The notes under the pieces are model-generated. The model saw nothing but the letters and a program-made list of their open reading frames with translations. It was not told where the DNA came from and searched no databases. A stretch of 64,000 bases of DNA from positions 317,002 through 381,001 of the forward strand of contig NZ_UUIS01000027.1 in NCBI RefSeq assembly GCF_900589395.1. The letters are read 5' to 3'. Below are positions 1 through 9,664 of the stretch, piece by piece. This stretch comes from Pseudomonas viridiflava (GTDB lineage: Bacteria > Pseudomonadota > Gammaproteobacteria > Pseudomonadales > Pseudomonadaceae). Each line of letters opens with the position of its first letter. Position 1 is the first letter of the stretch. A program made the translations under genes and the position numbers.

Positions 1-7
1 CAGGCAC

Positions 8-41
8 AAAAAAGCCAGGCCGCTTGCGCGCCTGGCTTTTT
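8..41 (-). terminator. Rho-independent terminator of nrdB
   Basis: An A-run, an 11-base arm (AAAAGCCAGGC), a 9-base loop and the complementary arm form a strong GC-rich hairpin. Read on the minus strand it ends in a T-run and lies just past the nrdB stop. The symmetric A/T flanks would let it work in both directions. Confidence 0.85.
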
Positions 42-57
42 CATTACCGCAGACCGA

Positions 58-1308
58 TCAATCCCAGCTCAACGCGCCGCCCGTCTGATACTCGATCACG
101 CGGGTCTCGAAGAAGTTTTTCTCCTTCTTGAGGTCCATGATCTCGCTCATCCACGGGAACGGGTTGGTGGTGCCTGGGTATTCTTCCTTCAGGCCGATCT
201 GGGTCAGGCGGCGGTTGGCGATGAACTTGAGGTAGTCCTCCATCATCGCCGCGTTCATGCCCAGTACGCCGCGCGGCATGGTGTCGCGTGCGTATTCGAT
301 TTCCAGCTGGGTGCCTTGCAGGATCATCTGCTGGGCTTCTTCCTTCATGTCGGCGTCCCACAGGTGCGGGTTTTCGATCTTGATCTGGTTGATCACGTCG
401 ATGCCGAAGTTCAGGTGCATGGATTCGTCGCGCAGGATGTACTGGAACTGCTCGGCCACGCCGGTCATCTTGTTGCGGCGACCCATCGACAGGATCTGGG
501 TGAAGCCGCAGTAGAAGAAGATGCCTTCGAGCACGCAGTAGTAGGCGATCAGGTTGCGCAGCAGTTCCTTGTCGGTCTCGACCGTGCCGGTCTTGAATTC
601 CGGGTCGGAGATCGAACGGGTGTATTTCAGGCCCCAGGCGGCTTTCTTCGCGACCGACGGGATCTCGTGGTACATGTTGAAGATCTCGCCTTCATCCATG
701 GCCAGCGATTCGATGCAGTACTGGTAGGCGTGGGTGTGGATCGCCTCTTCGAAGGCCTGGCGCAGGATGTACTGGCGGCACTCCGGGTTGGTGATCAGGC
801 GGTACACGGCCAGCACCAGGTTGTTGGCCACCAGCGAGTCGGCGGTGGAGAAGAAGCCCAGGTTGCGCAGCACGATGCGACGCTCGTCGTCGGTCAGGCC
901 TTCAGGGTCTTTCCACAGGGCGATGTCGGCGGTCATGTTGACCTCTTGCGGCATCCAGTGGTTGGCGCAGCCGTCGAGGTATTTCTGCCAGGCCCAGTCG
1001 TACTTGAAGGGCACCAGCTGGTTGAGGTCGGCACGGCAGTTGATCATGCGCTTCTCGTCGACCGCAACGCGGGCCGAGGCGCCTTCCAGTTCAGCCAGGC
1101 CTTCAGCGACATCCAGGGCGTCCAGGGCTTGCTTGGCGCGGATCAGGGCAGCCGAGTCGGCGGCGGTGACAGCGCGCGCTTCCTTGGCCGCCGCACCACC
1201 GGCGCTGTCGAGGCGGTCCATGGCCGCTTCGTGTGCCTGGGCGGCCTGGTTGGGCTTGGCGGCGATGACTTCGCCGTCGTCCTTGTCGAATTCGTCCCAG
1301 CTCAGCAT
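58..1308 (-). CDS. nrdB: Ribonucleoside-diphosphate reductase subunit beta (class Ia)
   Basis: Small, radical-bearing subunit of the cytosolic class Ia ribonucleotide reductase, which with NrdA reduces NDPs to dNDPs. The 416-residue protein carries the two E-x-x-H metal-ligand motifs of the family ([11 protein letters not shown] and [12 protein letters not shown]), and the conserved [19 protein letters not shown] block. The first 70 or so residues are the Ala-rich N-terminal extension common in Pseudomonas NrdB. The start has AGGAG about 10 bases upstream. It is transcribed in the same direction as nrdA but separated from it by a fic/antitoxin pair, and has its own upstream region with paired NrdR-like boxes. 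A terminator follows directly. Confidence 0.97.
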   Translation of the reverse strand: MLSWDEFDKDDGEVIAAKPNQAAQAHEAAMDRLDSAGGAAAKEARAVTAADSAALIRAKQALDALDVAEGLAELEGASARVAVDEKRMINCRADLNQLVPFKYDWAWQKYLDGCANHWMPQEVNMTADIALWKDPEGLTDDERRIVLRNLGFFSTADSLVANNLVLAVYRLITNPECRQYILRQAFEEAIHTHAYQYCIESLAMDEGEIFNMYHEIPSVAKKAAWGLKYTRSISDPEFKTGTVETDKELLRNLIAYYCVLEGIFFYCGFTQILSMGRRNKMTGVAEQFQYILRDESMHLNFGIDVINQIKIENPHLWDADMKEEAQQMILQGTQLEIEYARDTMPRGVLGMNAAMMEDYLKFIANRRLTQIGLKEEYPGTTNPFPWMSEIMDLKKEKNFFETRVIEYQTGGALSWD

Positions 1309-1935
1309 GGGGGTGTATCTCCTGCGTGAGGGTCACCTTGAGAGTGACCGATGGATTTTGAAGTAGGCGCTGCCAACGTTGCGGTGCTGCTGGCTGGCAA
1401 CGGAAATAGGTCGAGTAATCTCGTGTTTTCTAAGGTGTTGGATCCGCGAGGCTGTGCATGTAGTCCAGGACGCTGCGATGCTGGCAGAGGCAAATGATCC
1501 TGGCGCCCGAATAGGGCTTGAGTTCAGATGAGCCGGTATTGCGTACATGACTGGTCATATGAGTACCCCGGATCGAGGGCGCGGATTATACAGAATATTG
1601 CACCGCACTGCCCTAGTCGTTCAGAAAAACAACCCATGAAAATGGTCTGCTTTTACACGCTTGCAAAGTGATTTTTTCTATGAAGGAAAACCACATTATC
1701 TTGCGTAAAAAGGGTCCATATTGTGTTTCTTTTTGATTCAAGGCACAACATATAGTTCGTGAGGGTTTTCACATTGCTGCGTTCATCGCAAGGATTCTGA
1801 CCACGAAAAAGCAAGGTCGTTCTGATCCTGATCAAGGCTGCAGGCCTTGAATAGGTTGCGGGTACGTCCATTTTTCGTGGCGAAAATAATTGACGTACAG
1901 GCTTCAATGATGACCTTGGCAAGCGACGAATGGCG
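1309..1935 (-). promoter_or_regulatory. nrdB upstream region with tandem NrdR-like boxes
   Basis: A 627-base stretch without a convincing gene. Two 16-mers resemble the NrdR consensus ACACWATATATWGTGT: AGGGTCCATATTGTGT (1711-1726, 11/16, right half perfect) and GCACAACATATAGTTC (1743-1758, 12/16). They start exactly 32 bp apart, three helical turns, the spacing known for NrdR box pairs. On the minus strand a GATAAT hexamer (1700-1695) lies just downstream of the boxes and a perfect TATAAT (1590-1585) lies further on, so one or two nrdB promoters are likely, with a 5' leader of 270-390 nt. The part around 1640-1830 is markedly AT-rich. Box assignment is inference from the consensus. Confidence 0.6.
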
Positions 1936-2532
1936 TCAGCGCAAGGACTGTCCGATGCACCGTTCGAACACGGTACGCATGGTGCTGTAATCACATACCA
2001 CTGAATCGATATTCGCTTGGGTCCAGTGGTCGATGTCAACCTTCCACCAGTCGATTTCGTAGCCTGCGTTGACAATGATGTGCTCAAACAGAATACGCTG
2101 GGATCGACCATTACCCTCACTAAACGGATGCACCATGTTCAGGTCGCCGAACAGCTCTGAAACGGCATTGATCAACGCTGGGCGACTCAAGCCTTCAAGC
2201 CAACTGGCATGCTCCAGTGCGCTAAACAGCTTGGTAGCCTCCGGCTGTATGCGTGATACGGTGCAAAAATGCGTCGTTGCCTTGGAAATATCGACCGTGC
2301 GCAATACGCCAGCCCAATCGTACAGGTCTGAAAACAAACGCTGATGAATGCCTTGAAGGTAGCCGAGATCATAAGGCGGCAGAGCAAATTCGATAGTATC
2401 GGCGGCCAGCTCTGACAGCGCCCGCTCGGCTTGCATCAGCGTCAGGTCGTTTCTGATACCGAGTCGATTGCGTAGCACTTGAGTATCGGGATAGCAGTAA
2501 GGGTCTTGGCCCGTACCGTATTTATCCAGCAT
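1936..2532 (-). CDS. fic: Fic-family AMP transferase (toxin)
   Basis: Adenylyltransferase of the Fic family, which moves AMP from ATP onto a hydroxyl side chain of a target protein. The 198-residue protein has the complete active-site motif HPFSEGNGRSQR at residues 135-146 with catalytic His135, so it should be active. No inhibitory helix is visible inside it, as expected for class I Fic proteins held in check by a separate antitoxin. That antitoxin lies immediately upstream, and its stop overlaps the fic start (TGATG). Known relatives include E. coli Fic/YhfG and P. fluorescens Fic-1/AntF, the latter reported to modify GyrB. The gene looks lower in GC than its neighbours and sits between nrdA and nrdB, suggesting acquisition. 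Confidence 0.92.
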   Translation of the reverse strand: MLDKYGTGQDPYCYPDTQVLRNRLGIRNDLTLMQAERALSELAADTIEFALPPYDLGYLQGIHQRLFSDLYDWAGVLRTVDISKATTHFCTVSRIQPEATKLFSALEHASWLEGLSRPALINAVSELFGDLNMVHPFSEGNGRSQRILFEHIIVNAGYEIDWWKVDIDHWTQANIDSVVCDYSTMRTVFERCIGQSLR

Positions 2533-2702
2533 CAGATTTTTTCGACACGATAGATTTTCAGTAATTGCTCGCGGCTCAGGCGTGGACGCTCTGCATCGGA
2601 TGGCGTGGTGTCAAAACCCTCCAGTCGCAGACTGGCCGCATAATTGGATTTTCGGGTTTTGGCGCAATAAGCCTTCTTGGCTTGCAGGGAGGGCGTGGTC
2701 AT
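2532..2702 (-). CDS. yhfG: YhfG-type antitoxin of the Fic toxin
   Basis: A 56-residue basic protein, MTTPSLQAKKAYCAKTRKSN at its start, resembling YhfG/AntF. Residues 24-29 read SLRLEG, which fits the [S/T]xxxE[G/N] inhibitory motif by which class I antitoxins place a glutamate (here Glu28) in the ATP site of the Fic partner. The stop codon overlaps the fic start by one base, so translation of toxin and antitoxin is coupled with the antitoxin first. A weak GAGG lies upstream of the ATG. The similarity to YhfG is judged by eye from length, motif and position. Confidence 0.85.
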   Translation of the reverse strand: MTTPSLQAKKAYCAKTRKSNYAASLRLEGFDTTPSDAERPRLSREQLLKIYRVEKI

Positions 2703-2764
2703 AAGGCAGCCTCGATTGTGACAAGGTCGTAAGTGTAGTCAAAAAATGCAGTTGTCGGGCGCAT

Positions 2765-2802
2765 AAAAAAGCCCGGCTGTTTCATAAGAAACGAGCCGGG
2801 CC
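2765..2802 (-). terminator. Rho-independent terminator of nrdA
   Basis: GCCCGGCT and AGCCGGGC arms enclose a 15-base loop; on the minus strand the stem is followed by a run of Ts. It lies between the nrdA stop and the antitoxin start, so nrdA should be transcriptionally separate from yhfG-fic. Confidence 0.85.
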
Positions 2803-2824
2803 TACAAGGGTCAAGCCGCTTGCC

Positions 2825-5740
<2,916 letters not shown>

Positions 5741-6331
5741 GGGGGTCTCCACAGTCTTTGAGTAGTTCGGGCAATTACTGCCCACCGTGCCGGTTGTTAC
5801 CGGCTTGAGGAGGGTTGGGTGCCGCTCCCCGGCCTGGAAAATCAAAGGCACCGGGTTGGGCCCGGTGCCTGGAATCATTTGAAGAGTGCCCGCCGGTCAT
5901 TGCAGAACGTACGTGGGGGGTTCTGCGCTCCAGCCTTTCGCGCGAGCGATTGGTCTGTGAAACCGGTGGTAAGTTCAACCCCGCTATCGTGATAAAAGGG
6001 CTTGAAAAGGGGCCCGATAGTGTGATCGTGTTTTTACGCCAAAACCCTACATCTAGGGTCTGGGTCGCCAAGGGGCTACAAGATAATGCGTTTGCTGCAT
6101 CAGTTCAATGTCACACTTTGCCGCTGCCTGTGGATAGCTTGTGAGTAAAGCTGTGCATGATTGGCCCCCAGCCCGCGGAACCTATGGGCGAGCTGTGCCC
6201 GGCAGTTTTTTTGTATCGGTCCGACGAACTGACGCTGATTTTTGCGGGCGCGAACCCTATCACAGAATTTCCAATGTGCAAGGATGATCTGGCGTGTTTC
6301 GTGCATAGTGCAGCGGCCAAAAAGGAGTCTC
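5741..6331 (-). promoter_or_regulatory. nrdA/fhuF intergenic region with NrdR-like and DnaA-like boxes
   Basis: A 591-base region between divergent nrdA and fhuF-like genes. NrdR-like boxes ACCCTACATCTAGGGT (6044-6059, 12/16) and CTACAAGATAATGCGT (6076-6091, 11/16) start exactly 32 bp apart. Three sequences one mismatch from the inverted DnaA box TGTGNATAA follow at 6129 (TGTGGATAG), 6140 (TGTGAGTAA) and 6152 (TGTGCATGA), spaced 11-12 bp so that they face the same side of the helix. E. coli nrdAB is controlled by DnaA and NrdR, which supports the reading. No clear Fur box was seen for the fhuF-like gene. Confidence 0.6.
5838..5869 (-). terminator. Attenuator-like hairpin in the nrdA leader
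   Basis: GGCACCGGG and CCCGGTGCC (5847-5855 and 5861-5869) form a perfect 9-bp stem with a 5-base loop. On the minus strand the stem is followed by TTTGATTTT, giving the look of an intrinsic terminator about 110 nt before the nrdA start. Whether it attenuates transcription is not known. Confidence 0.45.
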
Positions 6332-7039
6332 ATGAACCCAGGGATGTTTGACGGCAAACTGCAGGCCTTTGGTCAGAGCGTGTTGGCGCACGCTGCGATC
6401 CCAGCCGGTGTCCCGCTGCCGGCCTTGTTGAGGGCCGAGCGACTTGAGGCGCTGCTTGAAGGCGTGTATGGGGCGGCGTTGATGGCCAGTCACAAACCGG
6501 TGCTGGTGTCGCAATGGGCCAAATACTATTTCATGCACCTGATCCCGCCGGTGCTGGCCGCTGACCTGGCGCACGGCTGGCACTGGCCCTTGGCGCTGGC
6601 AGACATTGCCCTGGCGCTGGATGAGCGCGGGGTGCCGGTGGGCCTGCAATTCCTGCAGCCAGGGGCCTTCAGGCCGGCAGTGGCGCAGGCGCCGTGGCAA
6701 CGCTTTGCTGCACTGTTCGATGACAACCTGCAGCCGTTCATCGAAGCGCTGAGCGCTTATGGTCCGTTGCCGCGCGCGGTGTTGTGGAGCAGCGCGGGCG
6801 ATACGCTGGAGCAGTGCCTGCGACACCTGGAGCGCATCGACCCGGCCCTGGCGCAGGACGGCTGGCCGTTGCTCAGACACCGGCGACGCAGCGAGGGCCG
6901 CGCCAATCCGCTATTCAATGCGGTGACCCATGTGCCGCAGGCCGATGGCACGTTACGTCGCCAGCGGCGCAGTTGCTGCCTGAGTTACCAGGTGCAATGG
7001 GTCGGGCGTTGCGAGCACTGCCCGTTGCCGTGCGACTGA
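6332..7039 (+). CDS. fhuF: FhuF-like siderophore-iron reductase
   Basis: Probable 2Fe-2S ferric-siderophore reductase that releases iron from siderophores in the cytosol. The C-terminus carries the FhuF cluster motif Cys-Cys-x10-Cys-x2-Cys (SCCLSYQVQWVGRCEHC). The start chosen has AAGGAG seven bases upstream and gives 235 residues; an upstream in-frame ATG at 6242 lacks a ribosome site. It converges on pcpS with one base between stops, a pairing that fits siderophore metabolism, since PcpS primes the peptide synthetases that make siderophores. Family assignment is firm, the exact siderophore unknown. Confidence 0.85.
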   Translation: MNPGMFDGKLQAFGQSVLAHAAIPAGVPLPALLRAERLEALLEGVYGAALMASHKPVLVSQWAKYYFMHLIPPVLAADLAHGWHWPLALADIALALDERGVPVGLQFLQPGAFRPAVAQAPWQRFAALFDDNLQPFIEALSAYGPLPRAVLWSSAGDTLEQCLRHLERIDPALAQDGWPLLRHRRRSEGRANPLFNAVTHVPQADGTLRRQRRSCCLSYQVQWVGRCEHCPLPCD

Positions 7040-7040
7040 T

Positions 7041-7760
7041 TCAGCGGGCAATGGCCACCAGGCTCAGCAGGTGGTCGTTGTGCAGTCCGAACTGGCCCTG
7101 CAACTGCTTGCCGTGGTGCCACTCCTCGGACAGGTCGCAGAGCAGGCCCAGGCGTACCTGACCGTCGGCTGACCAGCCCAGCACGTGTGCGTCCTCGAAA
7201 TAGAAACGCTTGCCCACCAGCGGGTACAGCGCCTTGAACAGCGCTTCCTTGATCGAGAAGGTCAGGGTGACGCACAGCGCGATCTGCTCGGCGGGCAGGT
7301 TGTGCAGGCGGGTCAGCTCCTTGGCGGTGAGGATCTCTGCGGCCAGGCGCCGGGCGCGCTCGGGGTCGAGCAGGTGTTCGGCGTCCAGGCCCAGGCCGCG
7401 CCAGTGCGCCTGCTGCGCAACGATGGCGGCGGCCCAGCCGGTGCTGTGGGTAATCGAGCCGCAGATACCGGCTGGCCAGACCGGCGCGCGGTCTTCGCCG
7501 ATGGCCGGCACGTACGCATGGCCATCGAGCCGGCGCAGAGCTTCACGGGCACACAGGCGCCCGGCGAGAAACTCGGTCTGACGCTTGGCAACCGAGCGCT
7601 GGATGCTGGCTGGCGGGTCGATCTGGCAACGTTGCCAGTCTTCAGGGAGCAGTTGCCCGGGATCGAAATGCGCGCTGGTTAATACCACCCCCTTAAGGGC
7701 TTGGGGCAGAGGCCAGTCCGACTTGAGATCGGGGCAACAGGTGGGCAGGGATGAGGTCAT
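7041..7760 (-). CDS. pcpS: 4'-phosphopantetheinyl transferase, PcpS/EntD family
   Basis: Transfers 4'-phosphopantetheine from CoA to acyl and peptidyl carrier proteins, activating fatty acid and siderophore synthesis. Family motifs are visible: VAKRQTEFLAGRLCAREAL, GEDRAPVWP, GSITHS, GLDAEH (Mg2+ ligand) and FSIKEALFKALYPLVGKRFYF trimmed here to its key core FSIKEALFKALYP. In pseudomonads one broad-range PcpS commonly serves all carrier proteins. The ATG start gives 239 residues; a TTG three codons upstream would give 242, the length of P. aeruginosa PcpS, so the true start is uncertain. It ends against the fhuF-like gene. Confidence 0.92.
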   Translation of the reverse strand: MTSSLPTCCPDLKSDWPLPQALKGVVLTSAHFDPGQLLPEDWQRCQIDPPASIQRSVAKRQTEFLAGRLCAREALRRLDGHAYVPAIGEDRAPVWPAGICGSITHSTGWAAAIVAQQAHWRGLGLDAEHLLDPERARRLAAEILTAKELTRLHNLPAEQIALCVTLTFSIKEALFKALYPLVGKRFYFEDAHVLGWSADGQVRLGLLCDLSEEWHHGKQLQGQFGLHNDHLLSLVAIAR

Positions 7761-7804
7761 GGGCTGCAAGTTCTATCAATAAACAGGTGTCTGGCATAGG
7801 GGGC

Positions 7805-7944
7805 GTAGGAGCGCGCTTGCCGGAATGCCGGACCACCGCGACCGAGTGCGCTAGCGCTCGCAAAAATTTGTGAAACGCTGAAAATTTACGACTGCTAACG
7901 CACTCGGTCGCGGTGGTCCGGCATTCCGGCAAGCGCGCTCCTAC
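7805..7944. repeat. REP doublet (REPIN), perfect 46-bp inverted repeat
   Basis: Arms 7805-7850 and 7899-7944 are exact reverse complements over 46 bases, with a 48-base spacer. The outer end reads GTAGGAGCGCGCTTGCC. The same unit, including much of its spacer, recurs at 15.8, 26.2 and 36.1 kb. Such REP pairs in Pseudomonas are non-autonomous elements mobilised by RAYT transposases encoded elsewhere. Confidence 0.9.
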
Positions 7945-7958
7945 GGCAAGGTGTGGGA

Positions 7959-8747
7959 TCAACCAAAGATTTTCTTGAAAAACGCCTGCATGTCGGCCCA
8001 CGAGCGTTGGTCGGCTTCCTTGTTGTAGCCGATGTCCGGGCCGCCATGATCGCCGTGGCTCAAGCGGTCGGCGTCCGGGTTGGTGAAGCCGTGTTTGGCG
8101 CCTTCAAGGCTGACGAACTTATAGTCGGCGCCGGCCGCGTCCATTTCCTGCTTGAACGCGGCGACGTCCTTGGCCGTGACCATGCTGTCGCTGGCGCCAT
8201 GTTCCACCAGCAGGGGCACCTTGATGCCCGGTCTGGCCGGGCTTTGGGCCGCCAGTGCGCCGTGGAAGCTGACCACGCCAGCCAGGGGCTCGCCGCGACG
8301 GGCGGCGTCGAGCACCACTTTGCCGCCAAAGCAGTAGCCGATGGCGGCGATCTTGTCCGGCTGGGTCTGCGGTTGTTTCTTCAGTTGCTCAAGGCCCGCA
8401 TCGAAGCGCTGGTTGGCCGCATCGCTGTCCTTGAGGGCCGCCTGCATGAAGGCCATGGCATCCTTGGGGTGTTCGGTGTTCTTGCCGTCGCCGTACATGT
8501 CGATGGCCATGGCGCTGTAGCCCAGTTCGGCCAGGTCACGGGCGCGGCGCTTGGCGTAGTCGTTCAGGCCCCACCATTCATGCACCACCAGCACGCCCGG
8601 GCGCGGGCCCTTGATGGCATCGTCGTAGGCGTAGTAAGCCACCAGGGGCGTGCCGTCGGCACTCTTGTAACTGACCTGCTCGGTCTTGATCGCAGCCTGG
8701 GCCAGTCCGGCCAGGCCCATGAGGGTCAATCCAATCAAGACGCGCAT
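7959..8747 (-). CDS. Dienelactone hydrolase family protein, exported
   Basis: Alpha/beta hydrolase of the dienelactone hydrolase family. Residues 1-18 form a Sec signal peptide ending AQA, so the protein is probably periplasmic, unlike the cytosolic catabolic enzymes of chlorocatechol pathways. The nucleophile is the Cys of GYCFGGKV; the acid and base are likely the Asp of GASDSMV and the His of GAKHGFTN. At 262 residues it has the usual length of exported family members. No aromatic-degradation genes are nearby and the substrate is unknown. Confidence 0.88.
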   Translation of the reverse strand: MRVLIGLTLMGLAGLAQAAIKTEQVSYKSADGTPLVAYYAYDDAIKGPRPGVLVVHEWWGLNDYAKRRARDLAELGYSAMAIDMYGDGKNTEHPKDAMAFMQAALKDSDAANQRFDAGLEQLKKQPQTQPDKIAAIGYCFGGKVVLDAARRGEPLAGVVSFHGALAAQSPARPGIKVPLLVEHGASDSMVTAKDVAAFKQEMDAAGADYKFVSLEGAKHGFTNPDADRLSHGDHGGPDIGYNKEADQRSWADMQAFFKKIFG

Positions 8748-8816
8748 GCGAGAATCCTTTTCAATACCGTTGGGAAGGCCAAGCCTAGCCGATTTGCGGG
8801 TGTCGATGCACGGCAG

Positions 8817-8833
8817 GTTCAGTCGAAGTTCAG
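8817..8833 (+). promoter_or_regulatory. Candidate PhoP box upstream of phoPQ
   Basis: Direct repeat GTTCAG-N5-GTTCAG with an 11-bp period, the layout of PhoP-binding direct repeats. A possible -10 (CATTACT, 8842-8848) lies about one turn downstream, so PhoP would bind over the -35, as at autoregulated phoP promoters. The match to the repeat layout is clear; function is inferred. Confidence 0.5.
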
Positions 8834-8986
8834 GGCCCGGCCATTACTGTGGAGTCATGGCGTGGCAATGTCGGTTGGGCGTATGGCGCCGCCGCTGAAG
8901 GTCGTTATCATGAGCACCTGCGCATCGGGCTTGAACGATGGCCGGTTTTTTCATCCTGAAGGGGTCATGGACGCCCGGGAGAGAGC

Positions 8987-9664
8987 ATGAAGTTGTTGGT
9001 GGTCGAGGACGAGGCGCTGTTGCGCCACCATTTGCGCACACGCCTGGGCGAGGCGGGCCACGTGGTGGAGGCGGTGGCCAATGCCGAAGAGGCGCTGTAC
9101 CAGGTCGGGCAGTTCAACCATGACCTGGCGGTGATCGACCTGGGCTTGCCGGGGCTGGGCGGGCTGGACCTGATCCGGCAGTTGCGGGCGCTGGGCAAGT
9201 CGTTTCCGATCCTGGTGCTGACGGCACGCGGCAACTGGCAGGACAAGGTCGAAGGCCTGGCCGCCGGCGCTGACGACTACGTGGTCAAGCCGTTCCAGTT
9301 CGAAGAGCTCGAAGCGCGGCTCAATGCCCTGCTGCGCCGCTCCAGCGGATTCATCCAGTCGACCATCACCGCCGGCCCCTTGCTGCTGGACCTCAACCGC
9401 AAGCAGGCCACGTTGCAGGAGCAGCCGCTGGCGCTGACGGCTTATGAGTACCGGATTCTCGAATACCTGATGCTGCATCACCAGCAGGTGGTGCCCAAGG
9501 AACGGCTCATGGAGCAGCTGTACCCCGATGACGACGAGCGCGACCCGAACGTCATCGAGGTGCTGGTCGGCCGGCTGCGCCGCAAGCTCGACGCGGCGGC
9601 CGCCTTCAAACCCATCGAAACCGTGCGCGGCATGGGGTATCTGTTCACTGAGCGCTGCACATGA
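8987..9664 (+). CDS. phoP: Two-component response regulator PhoP
   Basis: OmpR-type regulator that, with PhoQ, responds to low Mg2+ and cationic peptides and controls envelope genes. The 225-residue protein has an N-terminal receiver domain with acidic residues at 8 and 9 (VEDE), phosphoacceptor Asp51 (VIDLGLPG) and Lys in VVKPFQ, then a winged-helix DNA-binding domain ending VRGMGYLFTERC. Close similarity to P. aeruginosa PhoP is recognised from memory. The stop overlaps the phoQ start (ATGA). In P. putida and P. aeruginosa oprH precedes phoP; here the preceding gene is instead a dienelactone hydrolase on the other strand. Confidence 0.95.
   Translation: MKLLVVEDEALLRHHLRTRLGEAGHVVEAVANAEEALYQVGQFNHDLAVIDLGLPGLGGLDLIRQLRALGKSFPILVLTARGNWQDKVEGLAAGADDYVVKPFQFEELEARLNALLRRSSGFIQSTITAGPLLLDLNRKQATLQEQPLALTAYEYRILEYLMLHHQQVVPKERLMEQLYPDDDERDPNVIEVLVGRLRRKLDAAAAFKPIETVRGMGYLFTERCT

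Noticed and set aside
1333-1548. Short minus-strand frames in the nrdB leader
   Set aside because: No ribosome site or recognisable features; better explained as leader and promoter DNA.
1653-2120. 155-residue minus-strand frame overlapping the fic 3' end
   Set aside because: Runs across fic in another frame and through the AT-rich NrdR region; codon use is atypical.
6160-6331. Fur box for the fhuF-like gene
   Set aside because: No run of GATAAT-like hexamers close enough to the consensus was found by eye.
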